The notes: generated by a model not told the origin, from the letters alone. 64,000 bases of DNA from Vreelandella subglaciescola (GCF_900142895.1 NZ_LT670847.1:2418001-2482000), one strand, 5' to 3'. Shown: positions 8,587 through 20,078, counted from the first letter of the stretch. Translations and numbers: made by a program.

Positions 8587-9345
8587 ATGGTCGATCATTT
8601 AGAGAAACAGTTTCAAGCGCTTGGGTCACAGGAAAACACGGGAATGGATTACGCTGACCGTGAGCACGTGCTGATTGTCGAAGACGATCAGCGGCTGGCC
8701 GAGCTGACCCGCGACTACCTGGAAGCCAACGGTTTTAAAGTGACGCTTGAGGCAGACGGCGCCAAGGGCGTTGACCGCATCAGCAGCCTGCAGCCGGATC
8801 TGGTGATTCTGGATCTGATGCTGCCCGGCGAAGACGGCCTTTCCATCTGCCGCCGCGTACGGCCGCATTTTTCCGGCCCCATCATGATGCTGACCGCGCG
8901 CACCGATGATCTGGATCAGGTGCTGGGGCTGGAGATGGGCGCCGATGACTACATGCCCAAGCCGGTACAGCCGCGGGTACTGCTGGCGCGGATGCGCGCT
9001 CTGCTGCGCCGTACCGACGGCAGCTTGCCCAGCGGCGAAGAGCGCCTACGCTTTGAAAATCTGGAAGTGGATCACGCCACCCGCGAGGCATGGCTGTCCG
9101 GCGAGCGTATTGACCTGACCAGCGCCGAGTTCGACCTGCTGTGGCTGTTGGCCAGCAACGCCGGTCGCGTGCTGACCCGCGAAGAGATTTTCAGCGATCT
9201 ACGAGGGATCAAGTACGACGGTCAGGATCGCTCCATCGACGTGCGCGTATCGCGTATTCGCCCCAAGATCGGCGATGATCCCAATCAGCCGCACCGGATT
9301 AAAACGGTACGCAGCAAAGGCTATCTGTTTGTAAAAGATAGCTGA
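8587..9345 (+). CDS. rstA: OmpR-family response regulator, RstA-like
   Basis: Predicted 252 residues: receiver domain (about 27-140) and winged-helix DNA-binding domain (about 155-250). Phospho-acceptor Asp76 in VILDLMLPGEDG, switch Thr103 and conserved Lys125 (DDYMPKP) are present. The C-terminal RSIDVRVSRIRPKIGDD and IKTVRSKGYLFVK are the form seen in E. coli RstA. The kinase gene starts 16 bp after the stop. An internal ATG at 8644 would give the usual RstA length of about 233 residues. The leader repeats end exactly at 8587, which mildly favours the upstream start. The regulon is unknown. Confidence 0.88.
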   Translation: MVDHLEKQFQALGSQENTGMDYADREHVLIVEDDQRLAELTRDYLEANGFKVTLEADGAKGVDRISSLQPDLVILDLMLPGEDGLSICRRVRPHFSGPIMMLTARTDDLDQVLGLEMGADDYMPKPVQPRVLLARMRALLRRTDGSLPSGEERLRFENLEVDHATREAWLSGERIDLTSAEFDLLWLLASNAGRVLTREEIFSDLRGIKYDGQDRSIDVRVSRIRPKIGDDPNQPHRIKTVRSKGYLFVKDS

Positions 9346-9361
9346 TGGGGGTGTGGGCACG

Positions 9362-10957
9362 ATGCGCTGGGTGATTAATCGCGGCTCGTTTGTGCGCTTT
9401 TATCTGCTGCTGGGCACTTCGCTGCTGGCGGTGTTTCTTATTGCGCTTGGCGGCCGGGCGCTGATCGATCAGGTGCGCCGCGAAGATTACCGCGAACAGC
9501 TTGCCATGTTGCCCGTGTCGCTGGTGACGGCAGAGTTGGCCGGGCTTACGCCCGCCCAGCGCGAGACACGTCTGGCCGCGCTGGGCGAGCCGCTGGATAT
9601 GCGCTTGCACCTGACGCCGATGGACGAGGCCAATCTGGGCTATTTTGAGCGTACCCGGCTGGAGCGGGGAAAATTGCTGGCGGAAGACTCCCCCTGGCGG
9701 TTGCGCAAGCGCCTGCCGGATGCGCCTTGGCTGCTGACCGCCCGGCTGGATGGCTGGAGCGAGCACCAGTGGCACGCCACCGCGCGCCTGCTGGGTGAAT
9801 GGCTGGCGACGATGCCCCCCGCAACACGCCGCGAACGTCTGATGGCGCTGCCCGCCGGCAGTTGGCCGCTTACCCTGCACGAAAGCCTGCCTGAGGCGCT
9901 GTCCGCTGAACAGCGTACGCGTCTTGAACAGGGGCAGGTGGTGACGCGGTTGCTGCACGAGCGGCTGGCGGTCACGTTCTGGTACCGGCTGCCCGGCGAG
10001 CAGCGTTGGGTGCAGATGGGCCCCATCACCCGCGGCGGCTCGCTGTCGCTTAACCTTAACCTGCCGCTGCTGATGGGGCTGCTGCTGGCGCTGTCGCTGA
10101 GCATCTATCTGGTGATGCGCAGCATCGAGACGCGCATGGCGCGCCTTGAGCTGGCCGCCGCGCGGATTGCCAGCGGACGGCTGGAAACCCGGGTGAAAGT
10201 GGAAAGCGGCGACTTTCTGGGCCGGCTGGGCATGGCGTTCAACGGCATGGCAAGCCAGGTGCAAACGCTGCTGCGCGGCCAGCAGGAAATGATCCGCGCG
10301 GTTTCCCACGAGCTGCGCACCCCCGTGGCGCGCATCCGTTTTGCTGCGCAAATGGTCGAGGACATGACCGATGAGCCGGCCATTCGTCGTCAGCTGCAGG
10401 GAATCGACGCCGATATCGGTGAGCTTGACGAGCTGATCGACGAGATTCTCACCTACGCCCGGCTGGACGGTGAAACCATGGGCGGCGCGGAAATGGAAAC
10501 CTCGCTGGTGGATTGCCGGGCGCTCGCCGGGCGCGTGATTGACACGCTATCGCCGCTGCACGAAGGGCTGACGTTTAGCCTGGCACCGGGCCCGGAAGTG
10601 ACGCTTTACGCCGAGCCGCGCTATTTGCAGCGCGCGTTGCAGAATCTGGTCAGCAACGCCTGCCGCTACGGCCATTCGCAGGTGGCGGTGCGGCTTTCCG
10701 ATGAGCCCAATCTGGTGCGCATCGACGTCGAAGACGACGGCCCCGGCGTGCCCGTCGAGGCGCGCGGCGAAATCTTCAAACCCTTTGCCCGGCTGGATAC
10801 CAGCCGCACCCGCAGCTCGGGCGGCTACGGGCTGGGGCTTTCCATTGTGCAGAAAATCATGGCCGGCCACGGCGGCAGCGTTACCGTAGACCACAGCACG
10901 GCCTTTGGCGGCGCGCGCTTTACGCTGTTGATCCCTCGTCGCGAGTCGCCGGCCTGA
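9362..10957 (+). CDS. rstB: Sensor histidine kinase, RstB-like
   Basis: Predicted 531-residue inner-membrane kinase. Order: membrane segment (about 10-30), periplasmic sensor of about 200 residues, second membrane segment (about 235-255), HAMP, dimerisation and phospho-acceptor helix with His316 (AVSHELRTPVARIRF), then an ATPase domain with N box (NLVSNACRYG), DDGPGVP and GYGLGLSIVQ. A GTG nine bases upstream is an alternative start. It is the partner of the RstA-like regulator just before it. Its last 38 bp overlap the 3' end of metR on the opposite strand. The signal is not known. Confidence 0.88.
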   Translation: MRWVINRGSFVRFYLLLGTSLLAVFLIALGGRALIDQVRREDYREQLAMLPVSLVTAELAGLTPAQRETRLAALGEPLDMRLHLTPMDEANLGYFERTRLERGKLLAEDSPWRLRKRLPDAPWLLTARLDGWSEHQWHATARLLGEWLATMPPATRRERLMALPAGSWPLTLHESLPEALSAEQRTRLEQGQVVTRLLHERLAVTFWYRLPGEQRWVQMGPITRGGSLSLNLNLPLLMGLLLALSLSIYLVMRSIETRMARLELAAARIASGRLETRVKVESGDFLGRLGMAFNGMASQVQTLLRGQQEMIRAVSHELRTPVARIRFAAQMVEDMTDEPAIRRQLQGIDADIGELDELIDEILTYARLDGETMGGAEMETSLVDCRALAGRVIDTLSPLHEGLTFSLAPGPEVTLYAEPRYLQRALQNLVSNACRYGHSQVAVRLSDEPNLVRIDVEDDGPGVPVEARGEIFKPFARLDTSRTRSSGGYGLGLSIVQKIMAGHGGSVTVDHSTAFGGARFTLLIPRRESPA

Positions 10958-11858
10958 CCCCTGACAGCACCGCAAACGAGGTTTCCTGCGCGGTGCGTAA
11001 AAAATCCTGCATCCACGGCGCCTCGCGGGTTTCCTCGCGCATCGCCGCGTAAAGCGTTCCCCATACGCCGTTTTCTCCCAGCTGTACGGCGCTCACGTAG
11101 TCGCGTTCCAGATACTCGGTCAGCGCCCAGCTGGGCAGCGCACACACGCCGCGTCCGCTGGCTACCAGCTGCATCATCATGATGGTCAACTCTGCGGTGC
11201 GGATTTCCCTGGGCCGCACCCCCGCCGGGTCGAGAAAATGCGTGAACACGTCAAGGCGCGACTGCTCCACCGGATAGGTAATCAGCGTTTGTTCGGCCAG
11301 CGCCTCGGGGGTGACAAACCCCTGCCCCGCAAACTCATGCTGGCGTGCCACCGCCAACAACCCTTCATAGCGAAACAGCGGTACGTAATGCACGCCGTCG
11401 AGCGGCTGTGGGTCGGCGGTGATGACCAGATCCAGCTGCTCCCGGGCCAGCGCCGGCAGCGGGTCAAAATGGTGGCCGCTGGGAATGTCGATCTCGACTT
11501 CCGGCCAGTGGTCACGAAAATGATCGACCGTGGGCATCAGCCACTGAAAGCAGCTGTGGCACTCGATGGCCATGTGCAGCCGGCCCTGCTCGGTGCCGGC
11601 CAGCCGGGCGACGTCGCGCTCGGCCTCGCGCACCTGGGGCAGTACCTGTTCGGCCAGACTCAATAACCGCAGGCCGGCCCGGGTGAATTCCACCGGCCGT
11701 GTCTTGCGCGCGAACAGCGCGCTGTCGATGCGGCTTTCCAGATCCTTGAGCTGGTGCGACAGCGCCGACTGGGTTAAATGAACGCGCTCGGCGGCTTCCA
11801 CCAGCGAGCCGGTGTCGCGCAGCGCGAGCAGAGTACGAAGGTGGCGAAGCTCAATCAT
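10920..11858 (-). CDS. metR: LysR-family regulator MetR
   Basis: Predicted 312 residues: N-terminal winged helix-turn-helix (about 1-60, TQSALSHQLKDLESRI) and a C-terminal effector domain. In E. coli MetR activates metE and related genes with homocysteine as co-effector. Sequence features typical of MetR include MIELRHLRTLLALRDTGSL and IPSGHHFDPLPAL. It is divergent from metE across 142 bp, the classical arrangement, and a MetR-like site lies between them. Its stop is inside the 3' end of the rstB-like gene. The start is the first ATG of the frame and gives the full HTH. Confidence 0.93.
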   Translation of the reverse strand: MIELRHLRTLLALRDTGSLVEAAERVHLTQSALSHQLKDLESRIDSALFARKTRPVEFTRAGLRLLSLAEQVLPQVREAERDVARLAGTEQGRLHMAIECHSCFQWLMPTVDHFRDHWPEVEIDIPSGHHFDPLPALAREQLDLVITADPQPLDGVHYVPLFRYEGLLAVARQHEFAGQGFVTPEALAEQTLITYPVEQSRLDVFTHFLDPAGVRPREIRTAELTIMMMQLVASGRGVCALPSWALTEYLERDYVSAVQLGENGVWGTLYAAMREETREAPWMQDFLRTAQETSFAVLSGVRPATRDEGSTA

Positions 11859-11888
11859 TGTAAGTGCTGTTCATGGTAAGTGGCATAG

Positions 11889-11901
11889 TGAGAGTAATTC
11901 A
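11889..11901 (+). promoter_or_regulatory. Probable MetR binding site
   Basis: TGAGAGTAATTCA matches the E. coli MetR consensus TGAA-N5-TTCA with one mismatch. It lies between the divergent metR and metE starts, about 100 bp upstream of metE. No SAM or B12 riboswitch-like structure is seen in this gap. Confidence 0.5.
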
Positions 11902-12000
11902 TCATCAACATTAAAAAGATTAGTTTGATTCACTTTTTGGCAAAGCTCAAACTGCGGGCAAGATGTTTTATCAACGTATTCACGTTAAAGGGCATATTGC

Positions 12001-14328
12001 ATGACAGTTTCTCATATTCTGGGCTATCCGCGTATCGGCGCCCAGCGCGAGCTGAAAAAAGCCACCGAAGCCTACTGGAAAGGCGACCTCGACCGCGCCA
12101 CCCTCGAACAAACCGCCAAAACGCTGCGCGCCGATCACTGGCAGGCGCAGCAGGACGCCGGGCTGGATCTGGTCAGCGTCGGCGATTTCGCCTTTTACGA
12201 TCAGGTGCTCAACGTCTCCGTATTGCTGGGCGCCGTCCCCGAGCGCTTCAACGCCGCGGCGGAAGTCGACCAGGGCGACGTGGCGCTGGATACCGCGTTT
12301 CGCATGGCGCGAGGCCGGGCACCCAGCGGCGAGCCGGCGGCCGCCTGCGAGATGACCAAATACTTCGACACCAACTACCACTACCTCGTCCCCGAGCTTC
12401 ACGCTGAGCAGACCTTTACGCTTGCCAGCACGCGGCTGTTTGACGAAGTGGCCGAAGCGCAGGCCGCGGGTTTCACCCCCAAGGTGGCGCTAACAGGGCC
12501 GGTGACCTGGCTGTGGCTGGGCAAGCAAAAGGGCGCAGCGTTCGAGCGTCTGGATCTGCTCGACCGCGTGTTGGACGTTTACGCCGACGTGCTCACCCGA
12601 CTTGCCGAGCAGGGCGTTGAATGGGTTCAGCTCAACGAGCCGGCGCTGGTGCAAGACCTGCCCGCCGAATGGCAGCAGGCCTTTGAACGCGCTTATAACC
12701 GCCTGCAGTCCGCATCAATGAAGATTCTGCTGGCGACGTACTTTGGTGGGCTGGGCGACAACCTTTCGGTCGCCACACGTCTTCCGGTTGCCGGTCTCCA
12801 CGTTGATGCCGTGCGCGCGCCGGAGCAGCTGGACAGCGTGGTCGACCGCATTGGCCCGCATCAGGTCCTGTCGCTTGGGGTTATCGACGGGCGCAACATC
12901 TGGCGCGCCGATCTGGCCGCGCTGCGCGAACGTCTGATGCCGCTGAAAGTGCGTCTGGGCAGTCGTCTGTGGCTCGCGCCTAGCTGCTCGCTGCTGCATG
13001 TGCCGGTCGACGTCAACGCCGAAGCCGACCTCGATGCCGAACTCAAAAGCTGGCTGGCGTTTGCCCGCCAGAAGCTCGACGAGACGGTCACCCTTGCGCG
13101 CCTGCTCGATCAGCGCGCCACGAACGCAGACGAACAGCGCCTGGCTGATGCCACCCGTGCACTGGACGGCCGCCGCGATTCCGCGCGCATCCACCAGCCG
13201 GCGGTGGCCACGCGTCTGGCAGCGACAACCGCCGTCGACAGCCAGCGCGCCACGCTCTACGCCAAGCGCGCCCAGGCCCAGCGCCAAGCGCTGGCGCTGC
13301 CGTTGTACCCGACCACGACCATTGGCTCTTTCCCGCAGACCGACGACATTCGCGTCGCGCGTCGCGCTCACAAGAGTGGCGAACTGGGTACCGAGCAGTA
13401 CGAAATGCGGATGCGCGAAGAAATTGCCTACGCGGTGGAGCGCCAGGAAGCGCTCGACATCGACATGCTGGTCCACGGCGAAGCCGAGCGTAACGACATG
13501 GTCGAATACTTCGGCGAGCAGCTCGACGGCTTTGCCTTTACCCGCTTTGGCTGGGTACAGAGCTACGGCTCGCGCTGCGTCAAGCCGCCGGTCATCTTTG
13601 GCGACGTGACGCGTCCCGCGCCGATGACGGTACGCTGGAGCGAATACGCCCAGTCGCTGACGCAGAAGCCGATGAAAGGCATGCTCACCGGCCCGGTGAC
13701 GATTCTGCAGTGGTCATTCGTGCGCGACGACCAGCCCCGCGAAACCACCTGCCGCCAGATTGCGTTGGCGCTGCGCGACGAAGTGGTCGATCTCGAAAGC
13801 GCGGGTATCAACGCCATCCAGATCGACGAGCCGGCGCTGCGCGAAGGGTTGCCGTTGCGTCAGGGCGAGTGGCAGGTGTATTTGAACTGGGCGGTGGAAA
13901 GCTTCCGCCTGAGCGCCTCGGGCGTTACCGATGCCACCCAGATCCACACCCACATGTGCTACTCGGAGTTCAACGACATCATCGGTTCGATTGCCGCCCT
14001 TGATGCCGACGTGATCACCATCGAAACCTCGCGTTCGGACATGGAACTGCTCAACGCGTTCAAGGACTTCGACTACCCCAACGAAATCGGCCCGGGCGTT
14101 TACGATATCCACACCCCCAACCTGCCGGACGTTGACTGGATGGTCTCGCTGATGGAAAAAGCCGCCGAGCGGATTCCCGCCGAGCGCCTGTGGGTCAACC
14201 CTGACTGCGGGCTGAAAACCCGGCGCTGGGAAGAGGTTGAGCCGGCACTGGCCAACATGGTCGAGGCCGCCAAAACGCTGCGCGCACGCCAAGCTGCGTC
14301 GCAGGCGGAAGACACCGCAAGCGTGTAA
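12001..14328 (+). CDS. metE: Cobalamin-independent methionine synthase MetE
   Basis: Transfers the methyl group of 5-methyltetrahydropteroyl-triglutamate to homocysteine to make methionine, without B12. The 775 residues match the full family length, with the N-terminal domain ([17 protein letters not shown]) and catalytic C-terminal domain ([15 protein letters not shown]). Zinc ligands are visible: His651 and Cys653 in HTHMCYSEF, and Cys736 in NPDCGLKTR. It is divergent from metR, which probably activates it. Two hairpins follow the gene. Confidence 0.97.
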   Translation: MTVSHILGYPRIGAQRELKKATEAYWKGDLDRATLEQTAKTLRADHWQAQQDAGLDLVSVGDFAFYDQVLNVSVLLGAVPERFNAAAEVDQGDVALDTAFRMARGRAPSGEPAAACEMTKYFDTNYHYLVPELHAEQTFTLASTRLFDEVAEAQAAGFTPKVALTGPVTWLWLGKQKGAAFERLDLLDRVLDVYADVLTRLAEQGVEWVQLNEPALVQDLPAEWQQAFERAYNRLQSASMKILLATYFGGLGDNLSVATRLPVAGLHVDAVRAPEQLDSVVDRIGPHQVLSLGVIDGRNIWRADLAALRERLMPLKVRLGSRLWLAPSCSLLHVPVDVNAEADLDAELKSWLAFARQKLDETVTLARLLDQRATNADEQRLADATRALDGRRDSARIHQPAVATRLAATTAVDSQRATLYAKRAQAQRQALALPLYPTTTIGSFPQTDDIRVARRAHKSGELGTEQYEMRMREEIAYAVERQEALDIDMLVHGEAERNDMVEYFGEQLDGFAFTRFGWVQSYGSRCVKPPVIFGDVTRPAPMTVRWSEYAQSLTQKPMKGMLTGPVTILQWSFVRDDQPRETTCRQIALALRDEVVDLESAGINAIQIDEPALREGLPLRQGEWQVYLNWAVESFRLSASGVTDATQIHTHMCYSEFNDIIGSIAALDADVITIETSRSDMELLNAFKDFDYPNEIGPGVYDIHTPNLPDVDWMVSLMEKAAERIPAERLWVNPDCGLKTRRWEEVEPALANMVEAAKTLRARQAASQAEDTASV

Positions 14329-14336
14329 CGATTTCC

Positions 14337-14364
14337 GCCCGGAGAGGAAGGAACCTCTCCGGGC
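14337..14364 (+). terminator. Perfect hairpin just after metE
   Basis: GCCCGGAGAGG and its complement CCTCTCCGGGC form an 11-bp perfect stem with a six-base AAGGAA loop, nine bases after the metE stop. No T-run follows, so it may protect the 3' end or slow the polymerase rather than terminate. The unrelated hairpin at 14444 is the likelier terminator. Confidence 0.5.
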
Positions 14365-14443
14365 AGGAAAGGCAATAACGGTGCCCAAGTCGTGAACACG
14401 GAGGTTGCACAGGGACGTACACGAGCAAGCACCCGCAAAAAGC

Positions 14444-14469
14444 AAAGCCGGCCTTGAGGGCCGGCTTTT
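14444..14469 (+). terminator. Rho-independent terminator between metE and ppk1
   Basis: AAAGCCGGCC-TTGA-GGGCCGGCTTTT: strong GC stem with A-run and T-run on either side. It can act for metE and, on the other strand, for ppk1. Confidence 0.85.
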
Positions 14470-14512
14470 CTATGCGCGTTGTCAATGGGCGTAATGTGAA
14501 TGCGTGGGCGGG

Positions 14513-16714
14513 CTAAGCCGTTGCTCCCTTGGCGTAAGCGTAAATCAGCGTTTCCTGCGCGCTGATGGGCGCGCCGTCGCCCGGGTGTTGTAAACGATAG
14601 CTACCGTCCGGCTGTAACAGCCAACTCTGGCAATTATCGACCAGATAAGTCTCCAGGTCCTTGCGTACCCGGGTGGCGAGTTTTTTATCCAGCAGTGGAA
14701 AACAGGTTTCGACCCGATGAAACATATTGCGCGTCATGCAGTCGGCGCTGGAGCACCAGGTCTCTGGTTTGCCGGCGTTATGGAAATGAAACACCCGGGT
14801 GTGTTCCAGCAGGCGCCCGATGATCGAACGCACGCGGATATTGTCTGATACGCCTTTAATACCGGGCTTCAGGCAGCACATGCCCCGAATGATCAGGTCA
14901 CACTCGACCCCCGCCTGAGAGGCGCGGTAGAGCGCCTTGATCAGCTTGGGTTCGGTGAGTGAGTTGCACTTGATGATCAGATGCCCGCGCTTGCCTTGGC
15001 GCGCGTTCAGGGCTTCGCGCTCAATCATCTCGATCAGGCGTTCGTGCAGGGTAAAAGGGGCGTGCAGCAGCGTATCAATCTGGCGGGCACGGCCCATGCC
15101 GGAAAGCTGCTGGAATACCCGGTGCACGTCGGCGCACAGCGCCTTGTTAGCGGTCAGCAGGCTGTAATCGGTATACAGTTTGGCCGTCTTGGTGTGGTAG
15201 TTGCCGGTGCCCAAGTGGGCGTAGTAGCGCAGCTTGCCGCTTTCCCGCCGTACGATATGCAGCATCTTGGCATGGGTCTTGTAGGCCATGATGCCGTAGA
15301 TGACGATGGCGCCGGCCTCTTGCAGGCGCGAGGCCAGTGCCAGGTTATCGGCTTCATCAAAACGCGCGCGCAGCTCGATGACGACCGTCACTTCCTTGCT
15401 CTGGCCGGCGGCTTCCACCAGTGCGTTGACAATGGGCGAGCCGGCGCCGGTGCGATAAAGCGTCTGTTTGATGGCCAGCACGTCCGGGTCACGGGCGGCT
15501 TCGATCAGCAGTTCTTCGATCGGTGAAAACGACTGAAACGGGTGGTGCAGCAAGATATCACCCTGCCGAATGGCCTGAAATACGCTGCGCCCCTTGAGCA
15601 CGCGCGGAATGCCGGGGGTAAAAGGCCGATACACCAGGTCAGGGCGATCGAGATCATCGAGTAGCGCCATCATGCGCGTCAGGTTGACCGGGCCTTTGAC
15701 CCGATACAGGTCATCCGGCTCAAGGCTGAACTGACGCAGCAGGAAATCGCTGAGTGCGTCGGGGCAATTTTCCGCGACTTCCAGCCGGACACCGCTGCCA
15801 TAGCGGCGTGCCAAAAGCTCACCGCGCAGCGCCGAGGCGAGATCCGAGACTTCTTCCGGGTCAACGCTCATGTCGGCATCGCGGGTCAGCCGGAATTGGT
15901 AACAGCCGCGTACCTGCATGCCGGGAAACAGCTCATCGGCGTGGGCGTGCACCATGGATGACAGGAAGATGTACTCGCGATAGCCCGTTTCGCAAAGGTG
16001 CTCGGGCAGGGCGACCAGCCGTGGCAGCGAGCGCGGCGCGGGCAGAATGGCCATGCCGCCGGTACGCCCGAAAGCATCCTTGCCCTCCAGCTCGACAATA
16101 AAGTTCAGGCTCTTGTTGACCAGCCGGGGAAACGGATGCGAAGGGTCAAGGCCGATAGGGCTGACGATCGGCATGATGTCGCTATCAAAAAACTCATGCA
16201 CCCAGTCCTGTTGTGCCCGGGTCCACTGGTCGCGGCGACGAAAACGCAGCCCCTGTGCCTCAAGGGAGGGCAGCAGGATTTCATTCAAAATGTGGTACTG
16301 ACGGCTGATTTCAGCATGGGCAATACGCGAGATATCGCTGAGCACGGCTTTGGGCGAGCGGCCATCGGCGCCGGTGGTCTCGTCACCCAGCGCAATCTGG
16401 TGTTTGAGGCTGGCGACGCGAATCTCGAAAAACTCATCCATGTTGGACGAAAAAATCAGCAAAAACATCAGCCGGTTAATCAGCGGGTGAGCCTCGTCCA
16501 AGGCTTGTTCCAGCACGCGGATATTGAACTGCAGGTGCGTCAATTCACGATTGAAATACAGCTGGGGGTCATCAAGGTCGGTGTGGCTATGCGCAGGATC
16601 AGCGTGTATGCCGCTGCGGGTGCGGTTGATGCGTAATGGAGGGGTGGCGCCGTCGTGTTCGGGTGAGCTTTCCGGCGCTGGGGGCGTGGGTGCGGGGGGA
16701 GCAAAAGTGTCCAT
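14513..16714 (-). CDS. ppk1: Polyphosphate kinase 1
   Basis: Reversible polymerisation of ATP gamma-phosphate into polyphosphate, at the membrane. Predicted 733 residues with an N-terminal extension rich in Pro, Glu and His (about 1-50), then the family start LYFNRELTHLQFNIRVLEQA and FSSNMDEFFEIRVA. The phospho-histidine motif is HLGTGNYHTKTAKLYTDY with His500. A second conserved His sits in the C-terminal FHNAGKPETWCSSADCMTRN region. AAAGGAA precedes the ATG. hemB follows upstream on the same strand with a 118-bp gap. No exopolyphosphatase gene is adjacent. Confidence 0.96.
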   Translation of the reverse strand: MDTFAPPAPTPPAPESSPEHDGATPPLRINRTRSGIHADPAHSHTDLDDPQLYFNRELTHLQFNIRVLEQALDEAHPLINRLMFLLIFSSNMDEFFEIRVASLKHQIALGDETTGADGRSPKAVLSDISRIAHAEISRQYHILNEILLPSLEAQGLRFRRRDQWTRAQQDWVHEFFDSDIMPIVSPIGLDPSHPFPRLVNKSLNFIVELEGKDAFGRTGGMAILPAPRSLPRLVALPEHLCETGYREYIFLSSMVHAHADELFPGMQVRGCYQFRLTRDADMSVDPEEVSDLASALRGELLARRYGSGVRLEVAENCPDALSDFLLRQFSLEPDDLYRVKGPVNLTRMMALLDDLDRPDLVYRPFTPGIPRVLKGRSVFQAIRQGDILLHHPFQSFSPIEELLIEAARDPDVLAIKQTLYRTGAGSPIVNALVEAAGQSKEVTVVIELRARFDEADNLALASRLQEAGAIVIYGIMAYKTHAKMLHIVRRESGKLRYYAHLGTGNYHTKTAKLYTDYSLLTANKALCADVHRVFQQLSGMGRARQIDTLLHAPFTLHERLIEMIEREALNARQGKRGHLIIKCNSLTEPKLIKALYRASQAGVECDLIIRGMCCLKPGIKGVSDNIRVRSIIGRLLEHTRVFHFHNAGKPETWCSSADCMTRNMFHRVETCFPLLDKKLATRVRKDLETYLVDNCQSWLLQPDGSYRLQHPGDGAPISAQETLIYAYAKGATA

Positions 16715-16832
16715 CGCCGTTCCTTTCTGGGTCGGTAGCGCTAGTGGCTACATGGTCAACCTGCCCAGTGTGACGGCCGCGGATGACATTGCGATGACAT
16801 GCGCGGCCGTCAGGTACGGTGATACGGAGGTG

Positions 16833-18130
<1,298 letters not shown>

Positions 18131-18179
18131 GCGCGGGTCTCTCGAGTTTTCGGGGTTTTCTGGAAAAAAGGACAACAAC

Positions 18180-18851
18180 ATGAGCAAACAGGTAGCGATC
18201 ATTCTGACCGGCTGCGGTGCCCTTGACGGCGCCGATATCCACGAAACCACGCTGGTGCTGCTGCGTCTGGACCAGAAGGGCATCGGTTATCGCTTTTTTG
18301 CGCCGGATATTGCCCAGCATGACGTGATTAATCACCGTACCGGCGACGTGGCTGAAAGTGAGGCGCGCAACGTGCTCGACGAGTCGGCACGGCTTGCCCG
18401 GGGCGATATCAGCCCGCTGGCCAGCCTCGACGCCAACGACTTCGACGCGGTGATTTTGCCCGGTGGCGAGGGCGTGGTGAAAAATGTCTCGGACTTTCGT
18501 CAGGTCGGCGCCAGCATGCAGGTGATCGAGGCGCTGGGTGACGCGTTGGCCGGCTTCTGTCTGGCGGCCAAGCCCGTGGGGCTGACGGGGATTGCGCCGG
18601 TGCTGGCCGCGCGTCTGTTGGGCGACGGCATCTCGGTGACCGTGGGCCGGCACCACGGGGTATCAGGCGCGATCAGCTCGATGGGCGGGCTGCATCGCAG
18701 CGGCGAGGCGGACGATATCGTGGTGGATTTCGAGCACCGGGTGGTATCAACGCCGGCCCTGATGCAAACCGCGCGGCTCAGCGAAGCCGCTGCGGGTATT
18801 TTCAAGCTGGTCGACCGCGTCAGCGAGATGATCGATACGCAGGCGGCCTGA
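18180..18851 (+). CDS. elbB: ElbB-type DJ-1/PfpI glyoxalase-like protein
   Basis: Predicted 223 residues starting MSKQVAIILTGCGALDGADI, the signature of ElbB (isoprenoid-biosynthesis-associated, class I glutamine-amidotransferase-like fold). E. coli ElbB has weak glyoxalase activity; the physiological role is unsettled. The nucleophile-elbow cysteine is Cys127 (AGFCLAAKPVGL) and the acid motif is VILPGGEG (91-98). The ATG follows AAAAGGA by seven bases. The same frame is open for 81 more codons upstream, but that stretch is leader repeat and is not accepted as coding. It converges on tatC. Confidence 0.92.
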   Translation: MSKQVAIILTGCGALDGADIHETTLVLLRLDQKGIGYRFFAPDIAQHDVINHRTGDVAESEARNVLDESARLARGDISPLASLDANDFDAVILPGGEGVVKNVSDFRQVGASMQVIEALGDALAGFCLAAKPVGLTGIAPVLAARLLGDGISVTVGRHHGVSGAISSMGGLHRSGEADDIVVDFEHRVVSTPALMQTARLSEAAAGIFKLVDRVSEMIDTQAA

Positions 18852-18876
18852 TTTTTCAGGGCCTGGTCGTCAGGAC

Positions 18877-19671
18877 TTAGTCTTCAGCGGCCTCGTCGGG
18901 CTGTTGTTTGGCCCGCCGGTTGCGCACCAGGCGGCCAAACAGCAGGCCCACCTCGTAAAGCAGGTACATGGGAATCGCCAGCAGGCTCTGGGACACCACG
19001 TCGGGCGGGGTGAGCAGCATGCCGACGACAAAACAGCCGAGAATGATATACGGGCGTTTGCGGCCCAGGCTTTCGACCGTGGTGGCGCCCGAGAGCACCA
19101 GCAAAAAGGTTGCAATGGGAATTTCAAAGGCCACGCCGAAGGCAAAAAACAGCTTCAACACGAAGTTGAGATACTGGTTGATGTCGGTCATTACCGTGAT
19201 GTTGTCGGGCCCTGTCTGGGTAAAAAATGCAAACAGCAGCGGAAATACCGCGTAGTAGGCAAAGGCCGCGCCGGCGTAGAACAGCCCCACGCTTGAGACC
19301 AGCAGCGGCACCGCCAGCGCTTTTTCCTTGTCGTAAAGGCCGGGCGCAACAAAGGCCCAGGCCTGATGCAGCACCACGGGCACGGCAATAAACACCGCGA
19401 CCACCAGCGTCAGCTTGAACGGCGCCAGAAACGGCGAAGCCACTTCGGTGGCGATCATCTGCGAGCCTTCGGGCAGCAGCGCCATCAGCGGTTCGGCGAC
19501 AAAGGCGTAGATGTCGTTGGCGAAGGCGTAAAGCCCGAGAAAGATCACCAGAATGGCGATAACCGCACGCATCAGGCGCGAGCGCAGCTCGATCAGGTGC
19601 TCGATCAGCGACGTCTGAGCGGGTTCGCTCTGCCGGCTTGAGTCGTGTTTGTGCGAATCGCCGCGGGTCAT
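18877..19671 (-). CDS. tatC: Sec-independent protein translocase TatC
   Basis: Core receptor of the twin-arginine translocase, which exports folded proteins. Predicted 264 residues with six membrane segments. The family motif region SLIEHLIELRSRLMRAV is at the cytoplasmic N-terminus, and FEIPIATFLLVLSG with RPYIILGCFVVGMLLTPPD lies in the second half. It is last in tatABC, and its ATG overlaps the tatB stop by four bases. The CopA oxidase in this window is a likely client. Confidence 0.97.
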   Translation of the reverse strand: MTRGDSHKHDSSRQSEPAQTSLIEHLIELRSRLMRAVIAILVIFLGLYAFANDIYAFVAEPLMALLPEGSQMIATEVASPFLAPFKLTLVVAVFIAVPVVLHQAWAFVAPGLYDKEKALAVPLLVSSVGLFYAGAAFAYYAVFPLLFAFFTQTGPDNITVMTDINQYLNFVLKLFFAFGVAFEIPIATFLLVLSGATTVESLGRKRPYIILGCFVVGMLLTPPDVVSQSLLAIPMYLLYEVGLLFGRLVRNRRAKQQPDEAAED

Positions 19672-20075
19672 TGGGGTGTTCCGTCCTTCTTCGATTCACT
19701 GTCCGGCGCGGAAGCGTCGGCCTTGGGCGATTCGCGGACGGTCTCGAGCGCGTCGTCGAGACGCGCCGAGGCATCCGCGGCGCGACGTTCCACCTGCCGG
19801 GCCTGTTGCGATGGCGTGTCGGCCAAGCTCTCCACGTCCTGTTTGGCTTTTTGCAGGCTGTCGTCGAGCTTTTTCTGCTGACTGTCGAGCTTTTGGCGCA
19901 GGTCGTCGGCCTCAAGCTGCGCGCTGATTTCACGCTGCATGCCGGACACCGTACGCTTGATCTTACCTACCCACATGCCGGTGGTTCGGGCGGCGCGCGG
20001 CAATCGCTCGGGGCCGAGTACTAAAAGCCCCACCACGGCGATGATCAAGAGTTCAAGAAAGCCGATATCCAGCAT
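19668..20075 (-). CDS. tatB: Sec-independent protein translocase subunit TatB
   Basis: Predicted 135 residues: N-terminal membrane helix (MLDIGFLELLIIAVVGLLVLG), the LGPERLP hinge, an amphipathic helix, then a long charged coiled-coil-like region rich in Gln, Lys and Asp. This is the TatB pattern. TatB binds TatC and receives twin-arginine signal peptides. It starts three bases after the tatA stop and overlaps tatC by four. Confidence 0.95.
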   Translation of the reverse strand: MLDIGFLELLIIAVVGLLVLGPERLPRAARTTGMWVGKIKRTVSGMQREISAQLEADDLRQKLDSQQKKLDDSLQKAKQDVESLADTPSQQARQVERRAADASARLDDALETVRESPKADASAPDSESKKDGTPQ

Positions 20076-20078
20076 GGT

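Noticed and set aside
11859-12000. SAM or cobalamin riboswitch upstream of metE
   Set aside because: No conserved stems could be drawn. The divergent metR and a TGA(A/G)-N5-TTCA site explain control.
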